Positions 27,152 to 34,648 of a DNA stretch of 64,000 bases are shown here, piece after piece. The translations under genes were made by a program, and so were the position numbers. Numbering within the stretch: the first letter of the stretch is position 1; each line of letters starts with the position of its first letter. Under the pieces are notes generated by a model. It saw only the letters and a list, made by a program, of their open reading frames with translations. It was not told where the DNA came from and did no database searches. The DNA is from Paenibacillus woosongensis. Its GTDB lineage: Bacteria > Bacillota > Bacilli > Paenibacillales > Paenibacillaceae. The stretch spans positions 62,001 through 126,000 of the forward strand of contig NZ_WNZW01000011.1 of the NCBI RefSeq assembly GCF_009725165.1, given 5' to 3'.

Positions 27152-27814
27152 ATGGCGGGAAGACAGTTGGCCGATAAATGGTTGAAAACCGAAGCACTGC
27201 TAAGAAACCCCGAGGTAGCGTTTCATGTGCCGCAGACCCGGATATATAGTGGAGAGGCTCTGCGGAGCGTGCTGCAGCAGTTCGGGATGGCGGTTATTAA
27301 ACCGGTTCGCGGCGGCGGCGGATACGGTGTTATAAAGGTTACCCAAAAGGGTGGAATCTATGGTTTCACCTATATGTCTCAAAGCCGACATTTTAAAAGC
27401 TTTGACGCCATGTTTCAGGCGTTGAATAGAACTAGGGTTGGCCGAAAATATATCATTCAGCAGGGCATCCATCTCGCGAGAATCCAGGGAAGACCTATCG
27501 ATTACCGGGTCAAGGTTGTCAAGCAGAACGGAAAGTGGGTATATCGCTCCATGCTGGGACGGCTTGCCCGTCCGGGGCTGTTCGTAACGAATCTGTCCAA
27601 AGGCGGCACTCAGCTTAGCGCGGGAGAAGGGTTGAGACGTTCTCTCGGCAATGTCTCCACCCGCAAAAAACGCGCAGAAATGCGTTCCTTGACCAATAAG
27701 TGCATTGCCATCATGGAGTCGGCTTTCCCTGGCGTTGGACAGCTGGGCTTTGATTATGGCATTGATACAAGCGGCAGGATTTGGATTTTTGAAGTTAACA
27801 CTCGTCCACAATAA
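27152..27814 (+). CDS. YheC/YheD-like ATP-grasp protein
   Basis: A 220-residue ATP-grasp domain. The nucleotide-binding glycine loop is KPVRGGGGYGV, DYRVKVV is a later strand, and the metal-binding end is FDYGIDTSGRIWIFEVNTRPQ with the Glu and Asn ligands. Bacillus YheC and YheD are spore-coat-associated members. The protein stops exactly at NTRPQ, whereas relatives I remember continue. GGGGAG precedes the ATG. Confidence 0.8.
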   Translation: MAGRQLADKWLKTEALLRNPEVAFHVPQTRIYSGEALRSVLQQFGMAVIKPVRGGGGYGVIKVTQKGGIYGFTYMSQSRHFKSFDAMFQALNRTRVGRKYIIQQGIHLARIQGRPIDYRVKVVKQNGKWVYRSMLGRLARPGLFVTNLSKGGTQLSAGEGLRRSLGNVSTRKKRAEMRSLTNKCIAIMESAFPGVGQLGFDYGIDTSGRIWIFEVNTRPQ

Positions 27815-27916
27815 CATTACAAAAATGTGTTTATTTGGGTAATGTTTTAGGTAAGTATTAATAGAGTGTTTATTTACAATTAAATTTTTTTTGACGAAAA
27901 AACGGGCTGTGTAACC

Positions 27917-28017
27917 TGTGAATAACTTTTATCCACATTACCCCAATATATAATTCAACTGTTTTAGACAATTACACACATGTTATTCACAGGATTTCCA
28001 CAGCTGTTTGTGGATAA
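27917..28017. promoter_or_regulatory. Cluster of DnaA boxes upstream of sda
   Basis: Two perfect boxes: TTATCCACA at 27929-27937 and its complement TGTGGATAA at 28009-28017. Two one-mismatch boxes: TGTGAATAA at 27917-27925 and TTATTCACA at 27983-27991. A weaker ATTTCCACA lies at 27994-28002. They end directly before the sda promoter. In B. subtilis DnaA controls sda through such boxes. Confidence 0.85.
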
Positions 28018-28025
28018 CAGAACGC

Positions 28026-28054
28026 TTGTTCCACTCTTCATTTCTTGATATGAT
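28026..28054 (+). promoter_or_regulatory. Promoter of sda
   Basis: TTGTTC at 28026-28031, a 17-base spacer and TATGAT at 28049-28054. The nearest DnaA box ends nine bases before the -35. Confidence 0.7.
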
Positions 28055-28097
28055 CTTTATATGAAATTAGGAAAAAAATAGAAGGGATGTGTTACCA

Positions 28098-28238
28098 ATG
28101 GCGATGTTAACAGACGAAATGCTTCTCGAATCCTATCATATGGCTACAGAATTGCAGCTAGACATGGAGTTCATTGCTCTTCTGTTGGCAGAAATCCATA
28201 AGCGTAACCTGGAAATCAATCTAACAATAGTACATTAA
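28098..28238 (+). CDS. sda: Sda, DNA-damage/replication checkpoint inhibitor of sporulation kinases
   Basis: A 46-residue protein beginning MAMLTDEMLLESYHMATELQ. The body L(T/S)DEMLLESY-x2-ATEL-x5-FI-x6-EI-x-(K/R)R matches B. subtilis Sda, also 46 residues as I recall. Sda folds as a helical hairpin, binds KinA-type sensor kinases and blocks their autophosphorylation, so sporulation does not begin while replication is in progress or damaged. AGAAGGGATG is the ribosome site. The DnaA-box cluster just upstream independently supports the identification. Confidence 0.92.
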   Translation: MAMLTDEMLLESYHMATELQLDMEFIALLLAEIHKRNLEINLTIVH

Positions 28239-28266
28239 TCGACCAATCTTGTGGCACAGCGTTATC

Positions 28267-28515
28267 TTAAGGCGCTGGCCATGCGTTGACATGATAAATA
28301 TAAGCTTCATGACAGTGCGGACACTGCACGACATGCTCACAGCCTTCGGGCTGGAGAGAGGAGATGACCGAGTTATATTGGTCGGCTGAGCCATAGGGAC
28401 TGTAGGGACCAGTGTAGTCCTGCTTCCTTCCGGCATGCTCCAGCGTGCTGCCGCAGTCGGGACAAGCTGCTGTCAGTGGAGCTAATCCGTTGCATAACGG
28501 GCATATATAGGACAA
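28267..28515 (-). CDS. Small zinc-ribbon protein
   Basis: An 82-residue protein with three CxxC pairs: CPLC at 5-8, CPDC at 18-21 and CPHC near residue 64. Between them is a Tyr/Gly/Ser-rich linker. The ends look like zinc ribbons; the function is unknown. The TTG start at 28515 follows AAGGAGGG. The start codon lies inside one arm of a perfect 12-base inverted repeat whose loop holds the ribosome site, so its translation may be controlled. Confidence 0.75.
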   Translation of the reverse strand: MSYICPLCNGLAPLTAACPDCGSTLEHAGRKQDYTGPYSPYGSADQYNSVISSLQPEGCEHVVQCPHCHEAYIYHVNAWPAP

Positions 28516-28570
28516 AGGGTATCCCTCCTTTACGGCATGATGTCATCCGTATAGGTAAGATACCCTTTGT
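28512..28570 (-). promoter_or_regulatory. 12-bp inverted repeat over the start codon of the zinc-ribbon gene
   Basis: ACAAAGGGTATC at 28512-28523 and GATACCCTTTGT at 28559-28570 are perfect complements. In the minus-strand transcript the second arm contains the TTG start and the loop contains GGAGGG. It also lies directly after the yumC stop, so it could be a hairpin ending that gene, but there is no T run. Confidence 0.65.
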
Positions 28571-28587
28571 GGACCGTTGTTATGACT

Positions 28588-29589
28588 CTACAATTTCAAA
28601 TTGCTGCTGTGACCTGGGGATAACTTCGCTTCCGGGTCGACGTAAACTTTGGCGTTATTTACAGCCGTAGGGGCTTCGCCGAATCCGACAGCAATCAAGT
28701 CAAGCTTGCCGGGATAGGTCGTAATGTCGCCAGCGGCAAATATGCCAGGGATCGAGGTTTCCATTCTGGAATCGACAACGATGGAATTAGATTCGATTTC
28801 AAGCCCCCACTCGGCGATTGGACCAAGCGCGGATACGAATCCAAAGTTGACGACGACATCGTCCACTTCGATCTCCTGCGTCTCTTTTGTTTTCGTATGA
28901 GCCAGAGTGACGCGTTCGATGTGTTCGTCTCCGTGCAATGCCACGATTTCGGTAGGGGTAATGACGCGAACTTTGGAATTCATCAGATTTTCTACACTGT
29001 GCTCATGCGCCCGGAATTTATCACGGCGATGGATAAGCGTAACCTGCTCTGCGATCGGTTCGAGCATGAGCGCCCAATCCACAGCGGAGTCCCCGCCGCC
29101 GCTAATGAGCACCTTGCGTCCGCGGAATCGGTTTAAATCGCTGACGAAATAGTGCAGGTTGGTCTGTTCGAAACGCGGAGCCTCTTCAAGCTCCAGACGA
29201 CGCGGCTTGAACGCCCCGACGCCTGCCGTAATAATGATGGCCCGCGCGTAATGGACGTCTTTGTCTGTCGTAACGACAAAGTGGCGTTCATCTTTTTTCT
29301 CGATGCGCAGCACTGTCTCCCCTAGACGTACGTCTGGATTGAATAGCTTGAGCTGTTCATTCAGGTTGTTAACGAGCTCCTGGCCGGTTACTTTAGGAAA
29401 ACCAGCGATATCGTAAATATATTTCTCAGGGTAGAGGGCGGCTACTTGTCCCCCAAGCTGAGGCATACTTTCGATTAATTTGACCGATGCTTTTCTCATG
29501 CCGCCGTAAAATGCGGCAAACATGCCTGCCGGACCTCCCCCGACGATAAGCAGGTCTGTAAATTCACTCCCGGAATTCAAGGATGACAC
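28588..29589 (-). CDS. yumC: Ferredoxin/flavodoxin-NADP+ reductase (YumC type)
   Basis: A 333-residue thioredoxin-reductase-like flavoprotein. FAD loop [13 protein letters not shown] loop ISGGGDSAV and the C-terminal FAD contact [11 protein letters not shown]. The CxxC pair of true thioredoxin reductase is absent, which marks the YumC type. It moves electrons between NADPH and ferredoxin or flavodoxin. GTG 29589 follows GGAGGTG by seven bases; the frame continues upstream without a ribosome site. Divergent from ndh, the pairing found in B. subtilis yumB-yumC. Confidence 0.93.
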   Translation of the reverse strand: MSSLNSGSEFTDLLIVGGGPAGMFAAFYGGMRKASVKLIESMPQLGGQVAALYPEKYIYDIAGFPKVTGQELVNNLNEQLKLFNPDVRLGETVLRIEKKDERHFVVTTDKDVHYARAIIITAGVGAFKPRRLELEEAPRFEQTNLHYFVSDLNRFRGRKVLISGGGDSAVDWALMLEPIAEQVTLIHRRDKFRAHEHSVENLMNSKVRVITPTEIVALHGDEHIERVTLAHTKTKETQEIEVDDVVVNFGFVSALGPIAEWGLEIESNSIVVDSRMETSIPGIFAAGDITTYPGKLDLIAVGFGEAPTAVNNAKVYVDPEAKLSPGHSSNLKL

Positions 29590-30009
29590 TGGCAAACACC
29601 TCCAGATAGTATTCAAACATTCATAATGTCAATTCTACTTTATTATAAGCGTCCGCCTTACAGTTGCAAAGTGAACGCATTATGGCAGTTTTTTCAGCTC
29701 GATTTATGACTGAAAACCCGCTAAAACCGCGTAAAATAAGACTTGATCTTTTATAGAAAAGTGGATATCATTCAAATTGTGTGCGCACATAAATGTGACG
29801 AAATAGGTAACTATTATGATTAGGAACATTTTTTTTTTGATAAAACGGTGATAAAGGTTTAAAATTGATGTGACAAATGTCGCATTCCGCGTCGCGCATA
29901 AGTTATGGATAATTACCAGAGACTATATTTTTATGTGTTAATTTTCACATTTTCAGTTTTTGGTTTTATTTAAAATATAGAGTGTCCATACTGGAAGGAG
30001 AACAAACTC
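29590..30009. promoter_or_regulatory. Divergent yumC/ndh control region
   Basis: A 420-base A+T-rich gap. Notable elements are a perfect 10-bp palindrome TGTGCGCACA at 29780-29789 and an 18-bp palindrome-like site ATGTGTTAATTTTCACAT at 29933-29950. The latter matches 10 of 14 defined positions of the Rex site (TTGTGAA-n4-TTCACAA) and lies near the likely ndh promoter. Rex senses NADH and controls ndh in Bacillus. Confidence 0.5.
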
Positions 30010-31203
30010 ATGAGTACCATACCTAAAATTGTTATTCTTGGAGCAGGCTATGGCGGTATCCTGACGGCTCAGCGTTTGCAGAAAGAATTAAACTACAATG
30101 AAGCCGACGTAACGCTGGTCAACCGTCATGATTATCATTATTTCACGACGCATCTGCACATGCCTGCAGCAGGAACGGATTCGATCGAGAATACTCGCGT
30201 TCCGATCTCCAAGCTGATCGACGAGTTCAAAATCGATCTGGTGAAATCGAATGTTCAGGAAATTCGCATCGCGGACAAGAAGGTCGTGCTTCAAGACGGG
30301 ACCCTGTCTTACGATTACCTGGTTATCGCGCTTGGCGGGGAGCCTGAATCTTTTGGTATTCCTGGACTTGGCGAATATGCAATGCCAATCCGCAGTATTA
30401 ACTCGGTTCGCTTGATCCGTCAACATATCGAATACCAATTTGCACTGTACAAAACAGACGAAAGCCGTACAGACCGCTTGAACTTCGTAGTAGGCGGCGC
30501 GGGCTTCAGCGGCATCGAATTTGTTGCCGAGCTGGCCGACCGAGTGCCTGAATTGTGCAAAGCTTATGATGTAGATCCAAATCTGGTTAACGTATATAAC
30601 GTAGAGGCAGCTCCTACGGCTCTTCCGGGCTTCGACCCTGAACTGGTGGAATATGCCATGGACGTACTGCGTAAGAAGGGTGTTCAGTTCAAAATCGGCG
30701 TAGCGATCAAAGAATGTACGCCAGACGGTGTTATTCTTGCTACTGGCGAAGAGATTAAAGCAGCGACCGTCGTGTGGACCGGGGGTATCCGCGGTAACCG
30801 CTTGATCGAGGCAGCCGGTTTCGAAACCGCTCGCGGCCGTGTGAAAATCGATGATTACCTGCGTGCGCCGGAGCACGACAATGTATTTATTATCGGAGAC
30901 AACTCGCTGATGTTTAATCCGGAAGGCCGTCCTTACCCGCCAACGGCTCAAATTGCCATGCAGCAGGGCGTAACCTGCGCACAGAATGTCGTAGCTTCGA
31001 TCCGCGGCAAAGAGCTGAAGAAATTCGTGTTCAGCAACAAAGGTACCGTTGCTTCCCTAGGTAAGGGCGAAGCCATCGCTTCCGCATTCGGCAAGAAATA
31101 TAAAGGCTGGGTAGCAGCTCAATTGAAAAAAGCAGTGGACATGCGCTACCTCTTTACGATTGGCGGCATTCCGCTCGTTCTGAAGAAAGGCAGATTCCTG
31201 TAA
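30010..31203 (+). CDS. ndh: Type II NADH dehydrogenase
   Basis: A 397-residue single-subunit NADH:quinone oxidoreductase. FAD loop ILGAGYGG, NAD loop VVGGAGFSG, VFIIGDNS for the second FAD contact and a quinone-region run PPTAQIAMQQG. The C-terminus ends in amphipathic helices that hold the enzyme on the membrane. ATG follows GGAAGGAG. A one-base gap leads to a small downstream gene. It feeds electrons to menaquinone without pumping protons. Confidence 0.93.
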   Translation: MSTIPKIVILGAGYGGILTAQRLQKELNYNEADVTLVNRHDYHYFTTHLHMPAAGTDSIENTRVPISKLIDEFKIDLVKSNVQEIRIADKKVVLQDGTLSYDYLVIALGGEPESFGIPGLGEYAMPIRSINSVRLIRQHIEYQFALYKTDESRTDRLNFVVGGAGFSGIEFVAELADRVPELCKAYDVDPNLVNVYNVEAAPTALPGFDPELVEYAMDVLRKKGVQFKIGVAIKECTPDGVILATGEEIKAATVVWTGGIRGNRLIEAAGFETARGRVKIDDYLRAPEHDNVFIIGDNSLMFNPEGRPYPPTAQIAMQQGVTCAQNVVASIRGKELKKFVFSNKGTVASLGKGEAIASAFGKKYKGWVAAQLKKAVDMRYLFTIGGIPLVLKKGRFL

Positions 31204-31204
31204 A

Positions 31205-31447
31205 ATGCGCCATTGCAGTGTTCAGGTGCGAGGTCTGTTGACGCGTGATGAGCTTGACAGGTACAATGCCTTGATGGAGGTCGGTTCTTATTTGGAGTCG
31301 CAGCAAAAATACGATCTGGCTTATCATGTGCAGAAGGAAGTCGACATTCTTATTCTTCCGGCAATCGAAAGATTGAAGGAGAAGGGTAGAGCCCGTGACC
31401 GTGCGACGGCGGAGTTTCTGGAATCGCTGCGGGACGCAGAGGAATAA
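31205..31447 (+). CDS. Small helical protein coupled to ndh
   Basis: An 80-residue, charged, helical protein. The ATG is one base after the ndh stop, which suggests translational coupling; a GTG at 31226 is an alternative start. I do not recognise the family. Its position suggests an ndh-associated role (inference only). A hairpin terminator follows. Confidence 0.6.
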   Translation: MRHCSVQVRGLLTRDELDRYNALMEVGSYLESQQKYDLAYHVQKEVDILILPAIERLKEKGRARDRATAEFLESLRDAEE

Positions 31448-31461
31448 TCATTTCAAACATA

Positions 31462-31494
31462 AAGGGGTGTTCCAGCATTGCTGGAACACCCCTT
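31462..31494. terminator. Bidirectional terminator between ndh operon and hemQ
   Basis: AAGGGGTGTTCCAGCA and TGCTGGAACACCCCTT are perfect 16-base arms around a one-base centre. The T run is poor, but the stem is very stable and sits between converging genes. Confidence 0.75.
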
Positions 31495-31513
31495 CTTAGG
31501 TTTATCGCCTGAA

Positions 31514-32260
31514 TTACAGCTTTAGCATTTCCTCGAAAAGCTGCTCATTCAGCAAATTGCCAACGTAGAATGAGCCGAACTCACCGAAACGGGCGCTAAC
31601 TTCATCGAAGCGCATTTCGTAGACGAGTTTTTTGAACTGCAGAGCATCGTCGGAGAAAAGGGTGACTCCCCATTCCCAATCATCCAGTCCGACGGAACCG
31701 GTAATGATCTGCTTCACTTTTCCGGCATAGCTGCGGCCGATCAGACCATGGCTGCGCATCATCGCCCGGCGCTCATCCATCGACAGCATGTACCAGTTGT
31801 CACTTAGATCGCGTTTCTTATTCATCGGGTAGAAGCAGATATATTTTGATTTAGGCAGAATCGGCTGCAATCTCGCCATAACTTCCGGATTGGCTTTAGG
31901 GTCGCCGCCTCCGGATGCCAGGTAGTTGCTAAGCTCGACAACGCTGACGTATGAGTAGGCTTTGACTGTATACTCTGCAAAAGTCGTCTTGTTAAAGGCG
32001 TTCTCCAGCGCGTTAAGCTCTTCGAGCGTCTCGCGGAGATGCATGAATACAAAGTCAGCTTTTTGGCCTACAACAGAGTAAACTGCTGTGCTTCCGTTCT
32101 TGGATTGTTCCACGCTGCCCCATTCCTGCAAGAAAGCGTGAAGCTCCTCCAACGCGACAGCGCGCGTCTCATCGTCGGCCTCTCTCCAGGCCGTCCAGTT
32201 CATGGAGCGGAAATCGTGCAGGGCATACCAGCCCTCCAGGGTTAATGCTGCTTCATTCAT
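31514..32260 (-). CDS. hemQ: Coproheme decarboxylase
   Basis: A 248-residue chlorite dismutase-family protein of the HemQ/ChdC type. Tyr144 in CFYPMNKKR fits the catalytic tyrosine, and His171 in MRSHGLIGR the haem-ligating histidine. It carries out the last step of the coproporphyrin-dependent haem pathway used by Firmicutes. Together with ctaA and the sdh genes it belongs to the respiratory theme of the window. The ATG follows AGGAG. Confidence 0.95.
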   Translation of the reverse strand: MNEAALTLEGWYALHDFRSMNWTAWREADDETRAVALEELHAFLQEWGSVEQSKNGSTAVYSVVGQKADFVFMHLRETLEELNALENAFNKTTFAEYTVKAYSYVSVVELSNYLASGGGDPKANPEVMARLQPILPKSKYICFYPMNKKRDLSDNWYMLSMDERRAMMRSHGLIGRSYAGKVKQIITGSVGLDDWEWGVTLFSDDALQFKKLVYEMRFDEVSARFGEFGSFYVGNLLNEQLFEEMLKL

Positions 32261-32384
32261 TTATGATCACTCCTAAGGTTTCCTATAATTCCAAGTGTAG
32301 AATACATTGATCCTATTGTATCCTATGGCTGGCAAGGGGGCAAATCCATTCACAATCTATTCACGCAAAGTTCGTTGCTTCGCA

Positions 32385-32425
32385 ACATCTTTTCTAGTAA
32401 ACTTACTACTAGTGCAAAAAGATGT
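32385..32425 (+). other. Large stem-loop upstream of yuiB
   Basis: ACATCTTTTCTAGTA at 32385-32399 pairs with TACTAG at 32407-32412 and, past a 3-base bulge, with AAAAGATGT to 32425. A smaller hairpin GTTGC-TTC-GCAAC ends at 32386 and shares two bases with it. Role unknown. Confidence 0.55.
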
Positions 32426-32467
32426 GATCTAGCTTATTGAGCTTGTTGAAGAAGGGTTGGGGAAACA

Positions 32468-32761
32468 ATGGGTTGGCTAGTCGTATTCATATTGATGGTG
32501 TTATTTTTCGTGATGATGTTCGGTATCGGTTTCATTCTTAATATGCTGATGAAAACAACATGGTTTCCGGCCTATGTATTCATTATTGTCATTCTACCGA
32601 TCGTGGTATACTCGCTATGGAACCATGAGCAGAACTTCTGGACTTACGTCGCCTCCTATCGCCTCGTTGATTATTTGACGGCGATCGCCGGACTGCTCGG
32701 CGCGATCCTGAGCGGCTGGACGATCCGCAAGCTGCGCCAAGGCGGGTACAAAATGTTCTAG
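32468..32761 (+). CDS. YuiB-like membrane protein
   Basis: A 97-residue protein with three hydrophobic segments. The N-terminal run VLFFVMMFGIGFILNMLMKTTW resembles Bacillus YuiB. Function unknown. It is preceded by a structured leader and followed by a terminator shared with sinR. Confidence 0.65.
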   Translation: MGWLVVFILMVLFFVMMFGIGFILNMLMKTTWFPAYVFIIVILPIVVYSLWNHEQNFWTYVASYRLVDYLTAIAGLLGAILSGWTIRKLRQGGYKMF

Positions 32762-32798
32762 CCGCCGCTTCTGACGGCAAGATGCAACGTCTTATAGA

Positions 32799-32834
32799 AA
32801 AGCCCCGGGCTTGTAGCCCGGAGCTTTGTTTTTA
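32799..32834. terminator. Terminator between yuiB-like gene and sinR
   Basis: AAAGCCCCGGGC and GCCCGGAGCTTT form a stem with a 5-base loop, followed by GTTTTT on the plus strand and by TT on the minus strand. Confidence 0.85.
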
Positions 32835-32841
32835 TATCATG

Positions 32842-33192
32842 TTATTTCCACTCCGCGTTCCTGCCTTGACCTTGCTTCCACTTCTGAAACTCCAGAAATT
32901 CCTTGAACTCCTGCTTGCTGATCCCTGAGTCTATCGCTTCCTGTACAAGCAGAGACCACTCCGGATCGAGCAGATGGTCAGCGCGCTGATCTTCAAACAG
33001 CAGCATGGGAATCGTAACATTCAGCGCGAAAGCGACCTTCTCGATGAATTGAATGGAAGGATTGCCCTGTATGTTCCGTTCGACGTTGCTTAAGTAGGAC
33101 TTGGCGACATCCGCTTTTTCGGCTAGCTCCGATAACGACATTTCCTGCTCCAGGCGGAATTTTTGAATGCGCTCTCCAATGTGTTCTGCCAT
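32842..33192 (-). CDS. sinR: SinR-type transcriptional repressor
   Basis: A 116-residue protein. Residues 1-65 are an XRE helix-turn-helix (LSELAEKADVAKSYLSNVER). Residues about 75-110 are the SinI/SinR dimerisation helix, with the diagnostic LDPEWSLLVQEAIDSGISKQ and EFLEF-x-KW. In B. subtilis SinR represses the matrix operons and is held by SinI. Here it lies downstream of tasA with its own promoter, after the tasA terminator. Confidence 0.9.
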   Translation of the reverse strand: MAEHIGERIQKFRLEQEMSLSELAEKADVAKSYLSNVERNIQGNPSIQFIEKVAFALNVTIPMLLFEDQRADHLLDPEWSLLVQEAIDSGISKQEFKEFLEFQKWKQGQGRNAEWK

Positions 33193-33236
33193 AAGGACGA
33201 CGCCTCTCTATCTTAATAGAAGATATTTCTAAAACT

Positions 33237-33265
33237 ATTATAACAAAATGTGCAGCAACCGACAA
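33237..33265 (-). promoter_or_regulatory. Promoter of sinR
   Basis: On the minus strand TTGTCG, a 17-base spacer and a consensus TATAAT (plus-strand ATTATA at 33237-33242). It makes sinR independent of the tasA operon. Confidence 0.8.
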
Positions 33266-33276
33266 AAACGGACGGC

Positions 33277-33317
33277 AAAAGGACACCCTGATCCGCGGAT
33301 GACGGAAAAAGGTGTCC
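33277..33317 (-). terminator. Terminator of the tapA-sipW-tasA operon
   Basis: GGACACC at 33311-33317 (read on the minus strand) pairs with GGTGTCC at 33281-33287, followed by TTTTG. It ends just before the sinR promoter. Confidence 0.65.
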
Positions 33318-33336
33318 GGGACGGGGAAGTAGCGGA

Positions 33337-33930
33337 CTATTTAGCCGTGCCGGTTCCTTGCCGCGCCTCAAAGGTCCATTTCAGCTGGAGGGCGTCTCCT
33401 TGGAACTGGTTTTGATCCTCGTTGTTATCCACAAATTCAAATTTGACGATGAGATTATCCGAGGTTCCGGCTTTTAGCCCGCCCCGTTCTTCGAACCACT
33501 CCTGCCATTTGTTATCTACCGCGTCCGGTGCCAGGGATTGCAGTTCGTAAAGCGTCGTTTCATATATGACGTCTTCCTGTTTGTCGAGATTGGTTAAGAA
33601 CATCACCTTAATGTGTTTTCCGAAGTCGTCCGTATTTGCCGGGGCTCCCGCCATATTGGTCACACTGTAGGAAGTATGGAGAAGGACCTTCTCAATATCC
33701 AGCGTACCGTTGTTAAACAGCTTGAAGGTCCGGATCCCATAGTCGCCAGGCTTGATGTTGTCGAGGTTGATGACTACGGTGGGCTCCGCATTCAAGTCAA
33801 GCGTCCCTGAAGCGAAAGTCCCCGACGTTTCCACCGAATCGCTGAAGTAAGCGAACGTTCCTCCGCCAATCAATGCCAGACCTAAAGCGGCCGTTGCCAT
33901 ACCGAGACCTAATGTTTTCTTGATTCCCAT
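33337..33930 (-). CDS. tasA: TasA-type biofilm matrix fibre protein
   Basis: A 197-residue TasA/CalY (camelysin) family protein. The signal region ends with GGGTFAYFSDSVETSG, the AYFSD signature of SipW-processed proteins, followed by SGTLDL and NIKPGD, conserved in the family. The product is secreted and assembles into matrix fibres. ATG 33930 follows AAGGAGGAGC; the TTG at 33936 abuts that site. It is shorter than B. subtilis TasA (about 260 residues), closer to CalY. Confidence 0.92.
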   Translation of the reverse strand: MGIKKTLGLGMATAALGLALIGGGTFAYFSDSVETSGTFASGTLDLNAEPTVVINLDNIKPGDYGIRTFKLFNNGTLDIEKVLLHTSYSVTNMAGAPANTDDFGKHIKVMFLTNLDKQEDVIYETTLYELQSLAPDAVDNKWQEWFEERGGLKAGTSDNLIVKFEFVDNNEDQNQFQGDALQLKWTFEARQGTGTAK

Positions 33931-34011
33931 AATCAAGCTCCTCCTTAAGGATAATTGATATATTGCGGCCTTATGACGGGCATAAGGACAACAACCGGGT
34001 AATTTAAAAAT

Positions 34012-34602
34012 CTATTTTGGCGCATCGGCCCCTGAATCGGCTTGAACGCCGGAGCCTTGCTCAAGTTGGGATAGGGCCTTCCATATGGAGCAAGCGCCAT
34101 AGAGAAGGAGTATCAACCCTGGAACGACAAGGAGGAGAAGGCTGCCGGCTTTGCTGCCGGCAAAGCGTAGCAAATACCCAGCGTACGGGATGGTGAATCC
34201 GGTATAAACGCCGACGATATTGGACGGGACAACGAGCGCGCTGTCGGGAGCATCATTGTTGTCTCCCTGGGTACGGTACATTATCTGGCCGCCAGCTTCG
34301 CTGCTTCTGACCTCGATGATCCTGTGGGTAATTAGCCGCTGTTCATCGGCCCGGTACGTGATGATATCCCCGGCCTGGAAAGGAATCCCCGTTCCAGCAT
34401 GATGTGGAGAAATGGCGATGACTGATCCCGTTCGAATCGTGGGTTCCATCGAACCGGATAATACTGTTTTTAGCTGATATCCGTAGAAATTCGGCTCACC
34501 GCCAGTTATTCTGGACAACAGTACTGAACCGAGAACCGTCAGGCAAACCGCAGCGGTCAAGTAATAAACCGTTTGAGCAGCCAGCTTCCATAGCAGCCTC
34601 AT
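34012..34602 (-). CDS. sipW: SipW-type signal peptidase I
   Basis: A 196-residue membrane protein of the ER/archaeal-type signal peptidases, which use a Ser-His rather than Ser-Lys dyad. The Ser is in LSGSMEPTI and the His in LITHRII. There is one N-terminal and one C-terminal membrane segment. In Bacillus this peptidase specifically processes TasA and TapA, the two flanking genes here. ATG 34602 follows GGAGGAAGGA. Confidence 0.93.
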   Translation of the reverse strand: MRLLWKLAAQTVYYLTAAVCLTVLGSVLLSRITGGEPNFYGYQLKTVLSGSMEPTIRTGSVIAISPHHAGTGIPFQAGDIITYRADEQRLITHRIIEVRSSEAGGQIMYRTQGDNNDAPDSALVVPSNIVGVYTGFTIPYAGYLLRFAGSKAGSLLLLVVPGLILLLYGACSIWKALSQLEQGSGVQADSGADAPK

Positions 34603-34648
34603 TGATCCTTCCTCCATTCCGCCCTATTTTTCACTTTGTAATACCTCT

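Noticed and set aside
27917..28017. Chromosomal origin of replication
   Set aside because: DnaA boxes are clustered, but dnaA, dnaN and rpmH are absent and there is no obvious unwinding element beside them. The adjacent sda gene explains the boxes.
30088..30951. 287-codon minus-strand frame opposite ndh
   Set aside because: It is a shadow frame; both Rossmann motifs of Ndh are on the plus strand.
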